From assembly GCA_005888325.1 (NCBI GenBank), contig VAWU01000068.1:1-45928 (forward strand): DNA of 45,928 nt, in the 5' to 3' direction. The number at the start of each line of letters is the position of its first letter. The stretch's first letter is position 1. The position numbers and the translations under genes were made by a program. Source of the stretch: Actinomycetota bacterium (GTDB taxonomy: Bacteria; Actinomycetota; Acidimicrobiia; Acidimicrobiales; AC-14). The notes below the pieces were generated by a model. It saw only the letters and a list, made by a program, of their open reading frames with translations, was not told the origin of the DNA and did no database searches. Positions 15,040 to 23,831 of this stretch are shown piece after piece.

Positions 15040-17631
15040 CTATCCGTCGTCGTTGCGGATCGTCACGCGGCCGGTGTCGCGTGTGATCTTCGGGTTGCAC
15101 GACGTGCCCGAGCACGACCCGCACGACCCTCCGCTCGTGCACGCCCTTGTGAGCATCACCGTGAAGAACTTGTCGCCGTCGCCGGGACGAGTGCCCGGCA
15201 GGATGCGAATGGGAATGGTGGCGCTGGACTGGCCGGGCGCGAACGTCACTGTTCCGATCCCGAAACCGTTCGGCAGGATGTAGTTGGCCGAGGGAATGGC
15301 CGTGTCGCCCGGCGCCCCCACCTGGTAGTCGACCGTGACGGTGGACCCCGGCGGTGTCGCGATCGTCTTCGAGAGCGTCACCGTGACGTTGGCGACCGCG
15401 CCGGTGCCCGTTCCGTCGGCGAGGTGGCCCTCGAAGTCACCCTCCCAGACCATGGCACCACCCACACCCACGTGGATGCCCGGCGGTGCGCTGTCGTCGT
15501 CGATGATGATGCCGGTGCCCACGCCATGTGAGATGGGTGGGCCGGTCGAGCCGCTGAGCGTGACCGAGAAGGTCTCGTCCGGCTCCGCGATGGTGTCGCC
15601 GAGCACCGTGACGTCGACGGACTTCGACGTCTCGCCCGGGGCGAAGACGAGCGTGCCGAGGACGTGGTTGAAATCGGACCCTCCGGTGGCCGTGCCGTTG
15701 GCGCTGCCGTAGTTGACCCGCACCTCCTTCTCACTCGGTTCCGACATCGTCACCGTGAAATGGGCGATCGGCTTCACCGGCGAGGAGACCGAAGGCGTGT
15801 TGCCCTTGTCGCCCTCGTAGACGGCCGCATCGCCGATCGCGAGCGAGCGCTTGCCGTCGCGCAACGCGGCGAGGCGTGCGGCCAGGTCGGTGGCGACACT
15901 CGGGCAGTTGGGTGGCTGGGGCGGTTGCGCGCCGGACTGCTGGCACAGGTTGTTGAGCTCGTAGGGATCGGTGACGAGGTTGTAGAGCTCCTTCTGCACG
16001 TAGTTGGGATTGGGAAACGTCAGCGGGTCCTTGATGTCGGTCTCGACGTACTTCCACGACTGGCCGGCCGAGGGGTAGTCGAGCGTGCGCAGTCCCCAGT
16101 AGCGGCGCTCGGTCGCGTACGGGCCTCCCACGTTGTTGAACCGCGACTCGATGAGCACCTGCTTGCGCCAGCTGGGGGCGGAGCTGCCCACGATGAGCTG
16201 GTAGAGGTTGGCGCCGTCGCGACCGCGGTCCTTGAAGGCGTCGAGGACGCCGGCGAAGCGCGCGTAGGTCGGGGCCAGGTCGACATTGCTGGTCAGGCGG
16301 TTCTCGGTGCGATTCGGGCCGCCCGGGTATCGGATGAGAAGAGGAACATGGGAGCACTCCTCGTACTGGCAGTCCTTGCGCGTCGGCTCGCTCTGGCCCA
16401 GCTTGTGGGACCCGTAGGCGTAGCCGTTGTCGCTCGTGAACACGATGATCGTGCGGTTGAAGACCTGCTGCGCCTTGAGCGCGGCCACCAGCTCCTGGAC
16501 GGCCTCGTCGAGCGACTTGAGCGTGAGTTGTGCGTTCACGCGGACCCGGTCGGCGTCGTACTCGCCCACCTGCGGGTTGAGTCCGGGCGTGTTGCTGGTG
16601 ACCTGCTGGAACGCGTTGCGCTTCACGAGCGGCGGGAGCGAGTCGAGCCACTGCGGCTTGTCGTAGGAGTCGGTGTTCCTCGACCCGTCGGGATTGCCGC
16701 CCTCGTTGAAGTTCGGCGACTCGGGCAGCGTCGGCGGTGGGGTCTCGGGGATGTGGCGCGAGGCGGGCACGGGTGACGGGGGGCAGGCCTCGCCGTTCGC
16801 CACGGTGCAGCTCTGCAGGGCCGAGTTGTGCGGGCCGCTGGGCGCGAAGTTGACGAAGTCGACCGCGGCCGTTGCGAGCACGTCGGTGGAGTAGCAGTTG
16901 TTCGGGTCGTCGCGGGCCAGCGGGGGGGCGTCGGGGCACGAACGGCTCACCACGTTGTGATCCTGATCGATCAGCGTGTAGTTGTAGTACCGGTTGTCTC
17001 CGGGGGCGTTCTCGTCGGATTGGAACGCGAGCCATCGGTCCCAGTTGGGGGGCACGTAGGGCTTGGCGACGCCGCCGATCAACTGGGTGCGGCCGAACGG
17101 GTAGAGGTTGAGGTACTTGCCGATCAGCCCGGTCTTGTAGCCCGCGCCGTGCAGCCAGTTGTTCACCGTGAGCGTGTCGTCGAGCACGAAGCCCTGCTTG
17201 TTGTTGGTGACACCGTTGTGGTGGTTGTACTCACCGGTGAGGAAGCTGGCCCGAGCGGGGCAGCACAGCGAGGTGTTGATGTAGTTGTTCTTGAACTCCA
17301 CCCACGAGCCGTCGGGACGGCTGCCCAGGTAGGGCATCCCCGAGATCGCCGCGAGACCGGGCAAGCTGGCGAAGGAACCGGTGGCGGGCTTGCCGACCGG
17401 ATCGAGCAGATCGGCGAGGGTGCCCATCGTCTGGTCGTCCGTGAGGATCTGCACGATGTTGCACTTGGGATGGGGCACCGCGCCGCAGTCGACGACGTCG
17501 TCGGCTGCGCTCGCCGGTCGCACCCGCTGCGCGTCTCCCAGGACCGTCGCCGGAAACACGCCCATCAGGACGATGGCGACCGCCGCCAGGGCCCTCACCG
17601 TCCGCTTGCGTCCACCCCGGGCCACCGTCAC
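15040..17631 (-). CDS. Secreted sulfatase fused to two Calx-beta domains, 863 aa
   Basis: An N-terminal signal peptide (about 1-43, ending PASA) marks it as exported. The sulfatase domain (about 55-560) has the metal-binding start NIVQILTDDQT and the formylglycine signature C123-C124-P125-A126-R127 followed by ASFLTG; Cys123 would be converted to formylglycine. FTSDNGYAYGSHKLGQ supplies further active-site residues. The C-terminal 260 residues form two Calx-beta-like modules (about 600-717 and 718-863), each with an xxYEGD/xVWEGD start and an APG(E/Q)(T/S) strand, likely Ca-binding or adhesive. A cysteine-rich loop is inserted near the end. The GTG start has GAGGGGG close upstream. Many sulfatases hydrolyse sulfated polysaccharides; the substrate here is unknown. 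Confidence 0.88.
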   Translation of the reverse strand: MTVARGGRKRTVRALAAVAIVLMGVFPATVLGDAQRVRPASAADDVVDCGAVPHPKCNIVQILTDDQTMGTLADLLDPVGKPATGSFASLPGLAAISGMPYLGSRPDGSWVEFKNNYINTSLCCPARASFLTGEYNHHNGVTNNKQGFVLDDTLTVNNWLHGAGYKTGLIGKYLNLYPFGRTQLIGGVAKPYVPPNWDRWLAFQSDENAPGDNRYYNYTLIDQDHNVVSRSCPDAPPLARDDPNNCYSTDVLATAAVDFVNFAPSGPHNSALQSCTVANGEACPPSPVPASRHIPETPPPTLPESPNFNEGGNPDGSRNTDSYDKPQWLDSLPPLVKRNAFQQVTSNTPGLNPQVGEYDADRVRVNAQLTLKSLDEAVQELVAALKAQQVFNRTIIVFTSDNGYAYGSHKLGQSEPTRKDCQYEECSHVPLLIRYPGGPNRTENRLTSNVDLAPTYARFAGVLDAFKDRGRDGANLYQLIVGSSAPSWRKQVLIESRFNNVGGPYATERRYWGLRTLDYPSAGQSWKYVETDIKDPLTFPNPNYVQKELYNLVTDPYELNNLCQQSGAQPPQPPNCPSVATDLAARLAALRDGKRSLAIGDAAVYEGDKGNTPSVSSPVKPIAHFTVTMSEPSEKEVRVNYGSANGTATGGSDFNHVLGTLVFAPGETSKSVDVTVLGDTIAEPDETFSVTLSGSTGPPISHGVGTGIIIDDDSAPPGIHVGVGGAMVWEGDFEGHLADGTGTGAVANVTVTLSKTIATPPGSTVTVDYQVGAPGDTAIPSANYILPNGFGIGTVTFAPGQSSATIPIRILPGTRPGDGDKFFTVMLTRACTSGGSCGSCSGTSCNPKITRDTGRVTIRNDDG

Positions 17632-17784
17632 GTCCCCCTCACCCAGCCCAAGCCAATGTTGTCACCGTACGGCCGCTCAAGTGCGGCGGCAGCGGAAGGG
17701 CAGGGAGGGACGATTCAACTGGTGCCGTGATTCGCGGGTCGCACCCACGAGACACCGTTCGTTCGAGTCAGCCCGCGACGAGGG

Positions 17785-18042
17785 TCAGGTCGGAGACGAG
17801 GGGTCGTTGCGGGACTGCGACTCCCGCGCTGCGATGAGCCGATCGAGCTCGGCGCGGGTCATCGTGATCTTTTCCTCTGGATCCGGTGAAGGCGCCGGCG
17901 TTTCGCTTTCTTCACGAACTCCCTTCGCGAACTCCCGCTTGGCCGACCCGAGCGACCGGGCGAGTTCGGGGAGCTTCTTGCTCCCGAACATCAAGAGCGC
18001 CAAGGCGAGCACGATGAGCAGCTCCGGAGGTCCCAGGTCCAC
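17785..18042 (-). CDS. tatA: Twin-arginine translocase subunit TatA/TatE-like, 85 aa
   Basis: Short single-span protein with the TatA/B/E pattern: the N-terminus DLGPPELLIVLALALLMFG (membrane helix), then the hinge FGSKKLPELARSLGSA and an amphipathic helix, with an acidic/Pro tail ending in a predicted helix. Such subunits polymerise to form the Tat export channel. I chose the GTG at 18042, which places the helix at the N-terminus as in all family members. The open frame extends to 18231, but that extension is a read-through of the tRNA genes. The Shine-Dalgarno is weak. Tat substrates in this window (for example 29479-30195) are plausible clients. TatA and TatB are hard to separate by sequence alone. 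Confidence 0.85.
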   Translation of the reverse strand: MDLGPPELLIVLALALLMFGSKKLPELARSLGSAKREFAKGVREESETPAPSPDPEEKITMTRAELDRLIAARESQSRNDPSSPT

Positions 18043-18107
18043 GACACCCAGGATAACGCCCCGCGGCGATTTCACTATCGCGCGCCAGGCGCCGAGCGCG
18101 CCGGGAG

Positions 18108-18180
18108 TGGGCCCGGGAGGGATCGAACCTCCGACCAGAGGATTATGAGTCCCCCGCTCTGACCACTGAGCTACGGGCCC
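18108..18180 (-). tRNA. tRNA with CAT anticodon (Ile2, lysidine-modified, or elongator Met)
   Basis: A 73-nt cloverleaf with acceptor stem GGGCCCG/CGGGCCC, D-arm TAGCTCAGTGGTCAGAGC, anticodon loop CTCATAA (anticodon CAT at 18147-18145), and T-loop GGTTCGATCC; discriminator A; no encoded CCA. CAT can read Met, or Ile at AUA after lysidine modification by TilS. The acceptor pairs C4-G69 and C5-G68 are those favoured in E. coli tRNA-Ile2 over tRNA-Met, so I lean to Ile2, without certainty. Confidence 0.9.
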
Positions 18181-18204
18181 GCAACGGAGGAACGGTAGTG
18201 GCAG

Positions 18205-18277
18205 CTCCGGGGGCGAGACTCGAACTCGCAACCAGCGGCTTAACAGGCCGTCGCTCTGCCGATTGAGCTACCCCGGA
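18205..18277 (-). tRNA. tRNA-Asn (GTT)
   Basis: A 73-nt cloverleaf: acceptor TCCGGGG/CCCCGGA, D-arm TAGCTCAATCGGCAGAGC, anticodon loop CTGTTAA (GTT at 18244-18242), T-arm GCGAGTTCGAGTCTCGC, discriminator G; CCA not encoded. It sits 24 nt upstream of the CAT tRNA on the same strand, so the two are probably processed from one transcript. Confidence 0.95.
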
Positions 18278-18406
18278 CTGACAGCGCACGATAACAGCGC
18301 AGGTGCGGGGGCCAGCGCGCTCCGTGGAGGCGCTGATGTTCCTCTTCGGCAGCTTTCTTCGGGTAACCCTTGGTCATGGTCGTGCCCAGGGGGTATGACA
18401 GGGCCC

Positions 18407-18646
18407 ATGAGATTCCGACTAGGGCTACTGCTCGGGTTCGCGGCCGGCTACTACCTCGGCACGATGGCGGGCCGGGAGCGCTACGAGCAGATCCACCGCA
18501 CGCTCATGAGGGTCCGGCGCACCGCGGCGTACGAGACGGCCACGGGTAAGGCGAAGGCGGTCGTCGACCTCGGTGTCGAGCGGGCCCGGGACGCAGTCGA
18601 GAGCAAGATCGGAAACGGCTCGAGCTCACCCGGCCCGACGAGCTGA
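18407..18646 (+). CDS. Small YtxH-like membrane-associated protein, 79 aa
   Basis: Begins MRFRLGLLLGFAAGYYLGTMAG, a glycine-zipper membrane helix with the GYYLG...AGRERYEQI pattern seen in YtxH-domain proteins of actinobacteria. The remainder is a charged amphipathic helix with a Ser/Gly/Pro tail. ATG 18407 has a short AGGG upstream; an in-frame ATG at 18395 would add four residues and has GGGGG near it. It ends 13 nt from the convergent rpoD stop. YtxH proteins are linked to stress in Firmicutes, but the function here is unknown. Confidence 0.7.
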   Translation: MRFRLGLLLGFAAGYYLGTMAGRERYEQIHRTLMRVRRTAAYETATGKAKAVVDLGVERARDAVESKIGNGSSSPGPTS

Positions 18647-18659
18647 GCCGATCGGCTGA

Positions 18660-19964
18660 TCAGCTCTCGTCGAGGTAGTCGCGCAGCCGCTGGCTGCGGA
18701 TGGGGTGGCGCAACTTGGCGAGCGTCTTCGCCTCGATCTGGCGAATGCGCTCGCGCGTCACCCCGAACTCCTTGCCCACCTCTTCGAGCGTGCGCGCCTG
18801 TCCGTCCTCGAGCCCGAACCGCAGACGCACCACCTGGCGCTCGCGATCTGTGAGCTCGTCGAGCGCCTCGCCTACCGCCTCGTTGAGCAACGCGCGCGCC
18901 GCCGCTTCGGCCGGCGCCACCGCCTGCTGATCTTCGATGAAGTCGCCGAGGTGGCTGTCGTCCTCCTCGCCCACGGGCGTCTCCAGCGAGACCGGCTCCT
19001 GCGCGATCCGTTGGATCTCGCGGACGCGCGCCGGCGTCATCTGCACCTTGTCGGCCAGCTCCTCGACGCTCGGCTCGCGGCCCAGCTCCTGCAGCATCTG
19101 ACGCTGCACGCGTAACACCTTGTTGATCGTCTCGACCATGTGCACGGGGATGCGGATGGTGCGCGCCTGATCGGCGATCGCGCGCGTGATGGCCTGCCGG
19201 ATCCACCACGTGGCGTAGGTCGAGAACTTGAACCCTTTGGTGTAGTCGAACTTCTCGACGGCCCGGATGAGGCCGAGGTTGCCCTCCTGGATCAGGTCGA
19301 GGAACAGCAACCCGCGTCCGAGGTAGCGCTTCGCGATGGACACCACCAGCCGGAGGTTGGCCTCGATGAGCTCCCGCTTGGCGTGGAAGCCGTCGTGAAC
19401 ACGCGCCTCGAGCGGCAGCAGCTCGGCGTCGGGTATCAGCGAGCAGTCGCCGTAGTCGTCCTCGAGCTGGGCGATCCGGTGCACTGCGGCGAGACCGGCC
19501 TCGATGCGCTTCGCCAGGCGAACCTCCTGGGCGCCGGTGAGCAGCGGGACCTTGCCGATCTCCTTCAGGTACATGCGGACAGGGTCGGATGACGGACCGG
19601 CGGCGCGCTCGTCGCGCGCGTCGCGCCCGCGCATAGCATCGGTGTCGGTTGCGCGCGTGGTGATCGGGCGCGGAGCCGACCTGACCGCGGCAGGGCGTCC
19701 GTTGGCAGCCGCGACCGCGCCTGCTATCGCTTCGTCGTCCTCATCGACGACGACGTCGCTCACCTCGTCGAATCTGATGCCCTCTGCGGCGAGCCGACCG
19801 CGGATGTTGTCGATCAGGTCATGACTGAGCTCGACCCGCTCGAGCACCTTCATGACTTCGTCGGGCGTGAGCGAACCATGGCGCTTGCCCTTCTCGACCA
19901 GGCGGGTGAAGTCCTCAGCGGACACACCAGCCGGTACGGACAGCGTTGGGATGCTCTGACTCAT
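18660..19964 (-). CDS. rpoD: Primary sigma factor, sigma-70 RpoD type, 434 aa
   Basis: Directs RNA polymerase to housekeeping promoters. Region 1.1-like start (about 13-70), an acidic linker, region 1.2 [16 protein letters not shown] (127-142), region 2 with [18 protein letters not shown] and [15 protein letters not shown] (about 223-259), region 3 (about 275-345), and region 4 helix-turn-helix [20 protein letters not shown] (392-411) ending KLRHP. The non-conserved N-terminus is short, as in actinobacterial RpoD/HrdB relatives. Start ATG 19964 overlaps the dnaG stop as ATGA and has GGAGGA directly before it. The dnaG-rpoD pairing is the classical macromolecular-synthesis arrangement. Confidence 0.96.
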   Translation of the reverse strand: MSQSIPTLSVPAGVSAEDFTRLVEKGKRHGSLTPDEVMKVLERVELSHDLIDNIRGRLAAEGIRFDEVSDVVVDEDDEAIAGAVAAANGRPAAVRSAPRPITTRATDTDAMRGRDARDERAAGPSSDPVRMYLKEIGKVPLLTGAQEVRLAKRIEAGLAAVHRIAQLEDDYGDCSLIPDAELLPLEARVHDGFHAKRELIEANLRLVVSIAKRYLGRGLLFLDLIQEGNLGLIRAVEKFDYTKGFKFSTYATWWIRQAITRAIADQARTIRIPVHMVETINKVLRVQRQMLQELGREPSVEELADKVQMTPARVREIQRIAQEPVSLETPVGEEDDSHLGDFIEDQQAVAPAEAAARALLNEAVGEALDELTDRERQVVRLRFGLEDGQARTLEEVGKEFGVTRERIRQIEAKTLAKLRHPIRSQRLRDYLDES

Positions 19965-21772
19965 TCCTCCACCTCGAACCGATCGACGAGCCAGCGTACC
20001 AACCTGACGCTGGCATCGACGGCCGTCGTGGGCTCGCGTAGCTCCTCACGGGTCAGCTTGAGCCATTCGATCGAGTGAGAATGCTCGGTCCAGTCGCCCG
20101 ATCCCTCGCGTACCGCAGCCTGCAACTCGGCCAGCGCGCGGCCGCCGGCCTCGTCGGCCAAGCGGACGACGACGTCGTCGGCATCTGCGTCGGTCTCCTC
20201 GACCGCGAGCCGCTGGAGCAGCTCCGCAGCCTCGGGGTCGGCTGCCTCGATCGCATCGTGCAGCGTGGTCGCCGCCTGCAACGCGCGGAACGCGCTCAGA
20301 TGGACCTCGTCGGAGAACAGCACCTCGTGCAGACGGTCGACAACTGCTTGCGGTCGGTGCACCGCCACCTTGATCGCCTCGGTCTCGGGCCCGACTCTTT
20401 CGCGCTGACGCGACGGTGTCGTTCGGATGACCGAAGCGCGTGACTCCAAAGGGCGTGACGCGGGCACCTGAAGGATGGCGCGGAGGCGGTCGGGCTCGAT
20501 GCGACAACGATCGGCGATCTGCATCAGGTACTGATCGCGCACGAGCTCGTTGGGGTGCTCGCGCACCACGGTGACTGCGGACTGCGCGGCGCGCGCTCGA
20601 CCCTCGGGTGAGCGCAGATCGGCCGAGGCCAGCGCGCGCTCGACGCGGAACGCGAGGAACGGGCGCGCCTCTTCGATCGCGACTCGGAGGGCGTCGGGGT
20701 CACGCGCGCCGAGGTCGGCCGGGTCGGTGCCGGACGGGAGCTGGGCGACCGCGATATCGATCTCGTAGAGGCGCTCCCACTCGTAGAACCGCTCGGCCGC
20801 GGCCTGTCCCGCGGCATCGGCGTCGTAGGCGAGCACCACGCGCCGAGCGAAGTTCTTCAGGATGCGGAAGTGCTCGTCGGCCAGAGCCGTCCCGCACGTG
20901 GCCACCGCGCGTGGGAGGTTGGCTCGCGCGAACGCGATGACGTCGGTGTAGCCCTCACACACCACGACCTCGCCCGCACGCACGACGTCGTTCTTCGCCC
21001 AGTTGAGACCGTAGAGCACGCGACTCTTCGAGTAGATGGGCGTCTCCGGCGAGTTCTTGTACTTCGGACCGTCGCTCCCGGGCATGGCGCGTCCGCCGAA
21101 CGCGACGGGGTCGCCGTCGGCGCGGAAGATCGGGAACATGACCCGGCTGCGGAACGCGTCCTGCACGCGGTTGCGCCGGTTGAGGAACCCGAGCCCGGTG
21201 TCGCGCAGGACGTCGTCGGGAAGTCGGAGCGCGCGCACGAGCGCATCCCAGTCGTCCGGCGCCCACCCGAGCTGGTACGCGCGGACGACCTCGCCGTCGT
21301 AACCGCGCGACCGGAGATACGCGCGCGCCGGGGCCGCGTCGGGCGCGTGGAGCAGCCGCTCGTGGTACCACTGCACGGCGGCTGCCATCGCCTCGACCAG
21401 ACGCGCTCGGCGTTGCCGGTCGCGCGAGGTGGCCGCGTTGTCATAGCGCAGCTGGATGCCCGTACGTCCCGCGAGCCGCTCGACCGCCTCCGCGAAATCG
21501 AGGTGCTCGACCTCGCGCACAAAGGTGATGACGTCGCCGCTGGCCTGGCACCCGAAGCAGTAGTAGAGGCCCTCCTCGGCGTTGACGGAGAACGACGGGG
21601 TCTTCTCCGCGTGGAAGGGGCACAGTCCGACCCAGCGTCGCCCCACCTTGCGCAGGGCGATGTGCTCGCCGGCGACCTGGACGAAGTCGACGGCGGCCCG
21701 CACCCGGGCGATGTCATCGACGAGGATGCCCACACCAGGGACGGTAGTCGAGCCCGCCACCAACGCATCCAC
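19961..21772 (-). CDS. dnaG: DNA primase DnaG, about 603 aa
   Basis: Synthesises RNA primers at the replication fork. CHC2 zinc finger: CPFH (51-54) and CFGC (72-75). The primase N-terminal core has YLRSRGY and WAPDDW; the Toprim catalytic site has [13 protein letters not shown] and [14 protein letters not shown]. The C-terminal helicase-interaction region (about 430-603) is divergent but of expected length. The GTG at 21772 is the longest supported start and follows purine-rich repeats. A second GTG at 21733 ([11 protein letters not shown]) would give the N-terminal length usual for the family, and I cannot separate the two. The stop overlaps the rpoD start by 4 nt, so the pair is translationally coupled. 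Confidence 0.95.
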   Translation of the reverse strand: MDALVAGSTTVPGVGILVDDIARVRAAVDFVQVAGEHIALRKVGRRWVGLCPFHAEKTPSFSVNAEEGLYYCFGCQASGDVITFVREVEHLDFAEAVERLAGRTGIQLRYDNAATSRDRQRRARLVEAMAAAVQWYHERLLHAPDAAPARAYLRSRGYDGEVVRAYQLGWAPDDWDALVRALRLPDDVLRDTGLGFLNRRNRVQDAFRSRVMFPIFRADGDPVAFGGRAMPGSDGPKYKNSPETPIYSKSRVLYGLNWAKNDVVRAGEVVVCEGYTDVIAFARANLPRAVATCGTALADEHFRILKNFARRVVLAYDADAAGQAAAERFYEWERLYEIDIAVAQLPSGTDPADLGARDPDALRVAIEEARPFLAFRVERALASADLRSPEGRARAAQSAVTVVREHPNELVRDQYLMQIADRCRIEPDRLRAILQVPASRPLESRASVIRTTPSRQRERVGPETEAIKVAVHRPQAVVDRLHEVLFSDEVHLSAFRALQAATTLHDAIEAADPEAAELLQRLAVEETDADADDVVVRLADEAGGRALAELQAAVREGSGDWTEHSHSIEWLKLTREELREPTTAVDASVRLVRWLVDRFEVEE

Positions 21773-21780
21773 ACCCGCCC

Positions 21781-21833
21781 GACTCCGCCTCCCGACTCCG
21801 CCTCCCGCCGTTGTCGGCGGGCGCCCGCGGGCG
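21781..21833. repeat. Tandem 13-mer repeat and hairpins between S9 peptidase and dnaG
   Basis: Two perfect head-to-tail copies of GACTCCGCCTCCC (21781-21793, 21794-21806) abut a perfect 7-bp stem with a TTGT loop (CCCGCCG 21804-21810, CGGCGGG 21815-21821) and a 12-bp palindrome (21822-21833). The hairpins lie just downstream of the peptidase stop and have no T tract, so any terminator role is uncertain. On the minus strand the repeats supply GGAG-rich sequence before dnaG. Confidence 0.5.
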
Positions 21834-21838
21834 GCGCG

Positions 21839-23831
21839 CTATGTCGACTGCAGATGGCGGGCGAAGAACTCGAGCACGATCTCGGCCCGCTGCACGCGGT
21901 GGCGTGGCGCGCCCGAGCGCGACAGCTCGTGGCCCTCGCCCGGGAACCGCACGAACTCCACGGTGCGGTCGAGGAGCTTGAGCGCCACGAAGAGCTGTTC
22001 GGCCTGTTCGATCGGGCAGCGCAGGTCGTTCTCGGAGTGCAGGATCAGCAGCGGCGTGTGGATGGCGTCGACATAGGTCACCGGCGACTGACGCGCGTAC
22101 TCGTCGGGATCCTCGAGGTGCGAGCGCCCGACGTATCCCTTCTGGAAGTACGTGCCGATGTCGGAGGTCCACGACATCGTGCGCATGTCGTTGACCGCGC
22201 GCTCCGAGCAAGCGGCCTTGAAGCGATCGGTGTGGCCGATGATCCACGAAGTCATGAAGCCGCCGTACGAGCCGCCCAGCACTCCCAGGCGGTCGGGGTC
22301 GACGAAGTCGAACCGGGCAACCGCTTCGTCGACAACCGCCATGACGTCGTCGTAGTCGACGCCACCCCAGCCCGAGCCGGGATCCTCGTCGACGTTGGGA
22401 CCGCGGATGGCGCGGCCCCACGCGTCGCCGTACCCCGACGAGCCCCTCGGGTTTGCATAGAGGACGACGTATCCCGCCGCGGACTGGATCTGGAACTCGT
22501 CGAAGAGATGGTTGCCGTACTGGGCGAACGGACCGCCGTGGACGTTCAGGAGCGTCGGGTAGCGGTGACCGACCTCGAGCCCGGCCGGCCGCATCACCCA
22601 CGCCTCCACCTCCGTCCCGTCGGGCGCGGTCGCGGTGAAGCGCTCGGGCGCCGCCAACGCCGGCCCCGCCAACGGATCGTGGCCGAGATGGGTGAGCCGG
22701 CGCTCGTCGTCGCCGGCGAGCACGAACAGCTCTGACGGCGCGGTCGGTGTCGACGCGCAGAACGCGAGCGTGTCGCCGGCGAGGTCGAACCCGGTGATCC
22801 ACCGGTCGCCTCCGAGCACCAGCTCGGGCTTCCCCGCGCCGCCGGCATCGACACGGTAGAGGTGCAGGTTGCCCGAGTCCTCGACCTGGAAGAGGAGATC
22901 CTCGCCGTCCCACACCGGTTCGCGAGCGGCGACCAGGATGGGTGCACAGTTGCGGTCGAGGGCCGACGTGAGCAATCGGTGGTCGCCGCCGTTGCGATCC
23001 ACCGCGCCGACCTGCGTGCTGCGCGGGATCGAGCGGGGGTCACCCCACACGAACGCGATCGTCGAGCCGTCGGGCGACCAGGACGGGCCGCGGAAGGTCG
23101 GCCCGGTGGCCGTGAGCCGTCGGGGCTCGCCCCCGGCGGCACCGACCGTGAACAGGTCGACGGCCCGGTCGCGGTCCCAGGTGTCGTGCCGGCCGCCCGA
23201 GAAGGCCAGCGCGTCGCCGTCAGGTGACCACGCGGCCCCCGCATGGTCGAACGGCCCGCTCGTGACGGCGGTCGGGGGGCCGCTGCCGTCGGCCCGCACG
23301 GTGAAGAGGTGACGCGGGCGATCACACGTCCAGCCGGTGCCGTCGTAGCGGTAGGCCAGCCGGTCGATGCGGCGGGGAGGAAGGTCCCTGTCGTCCCTGT
23401 CCTTCGTCTGCCCTTCATTGGTGTCGCCGCCCGGTTTCGAGCCACCGCGGTCGTCGTCGCGCTGACGGGCGGTGAACGCGAGGCGCCGGCCGTCGGGCGA
23501 CCAGGCCAGCTCCTCGATCTCCTCGGGCCACGACGCCGCTCTGCGCAGCTCGCCTCCACCGGTGACGGGCAGGACGTAGAGCTCGCTCCCCTGCCCTTCC
23601 CGATGGGAGACGAAGGCCAGCTCCCGTCCGTCGGGTGACCAGCGGGGGCGGCCGTCGCGATGCTCGCCTGCGGTGAAGGGCCGGGGCGGGACCGCGGTAC
23701 CGGTTGGCCTCGAGGTCGACGGTCGTCACGACGAAGGCAATGGTGCGGCCGTCGGGCGAGACGCGGGGATCGCTCACCTCGACCAACCCGGCGATGTCGG
23801 CGGGCTGCATCCCCGGCTGGCTCTCGCTCAC
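21839..23831 (-). pseudogene. S9-family prolyl oligopeptidase/acylaminoacyl-peptidase with a frameshift near residue 46
   Basis: A serine peptidase of the S9C type: N-terminal beta-propeller with repeated SPDGxxxAF blades and C-terminal alpha/beta-hydrolase. The catalytic Ser sits in GGSYGGFMTS, Asp in LHSENDLRCP and His in PGEGHELSR, so the catalytic domain is intact. The start is GTG 23831, overlapping the ppdK stop as GTGA. The first frame runs through LEANRYR (residue 46, base about 23694). The family continuation RPFTAGEHRDGRPRWSPDG then appears in another frame. About a dozen residues expected between them are missing, so a deletion or insertion broke the frame near 23677-23700. No start codon exists in the second frame before a GTG at about 23299. 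It may be a true pseudogene, an N-terminally truncated gene, or an assembly error. Confidence 0.8.

Noticed and set aside
17785-18231. A tatA reading frame extending to 18231 with a 63-residue N-terminal extension
   Set aside because: The extension reads through the tRNA genes (it contains the characteristic tRNA-derived peptide GPVAQWSERGTHNPLV). TatA proteins start at the membrane helix, so I used GTG 18042.
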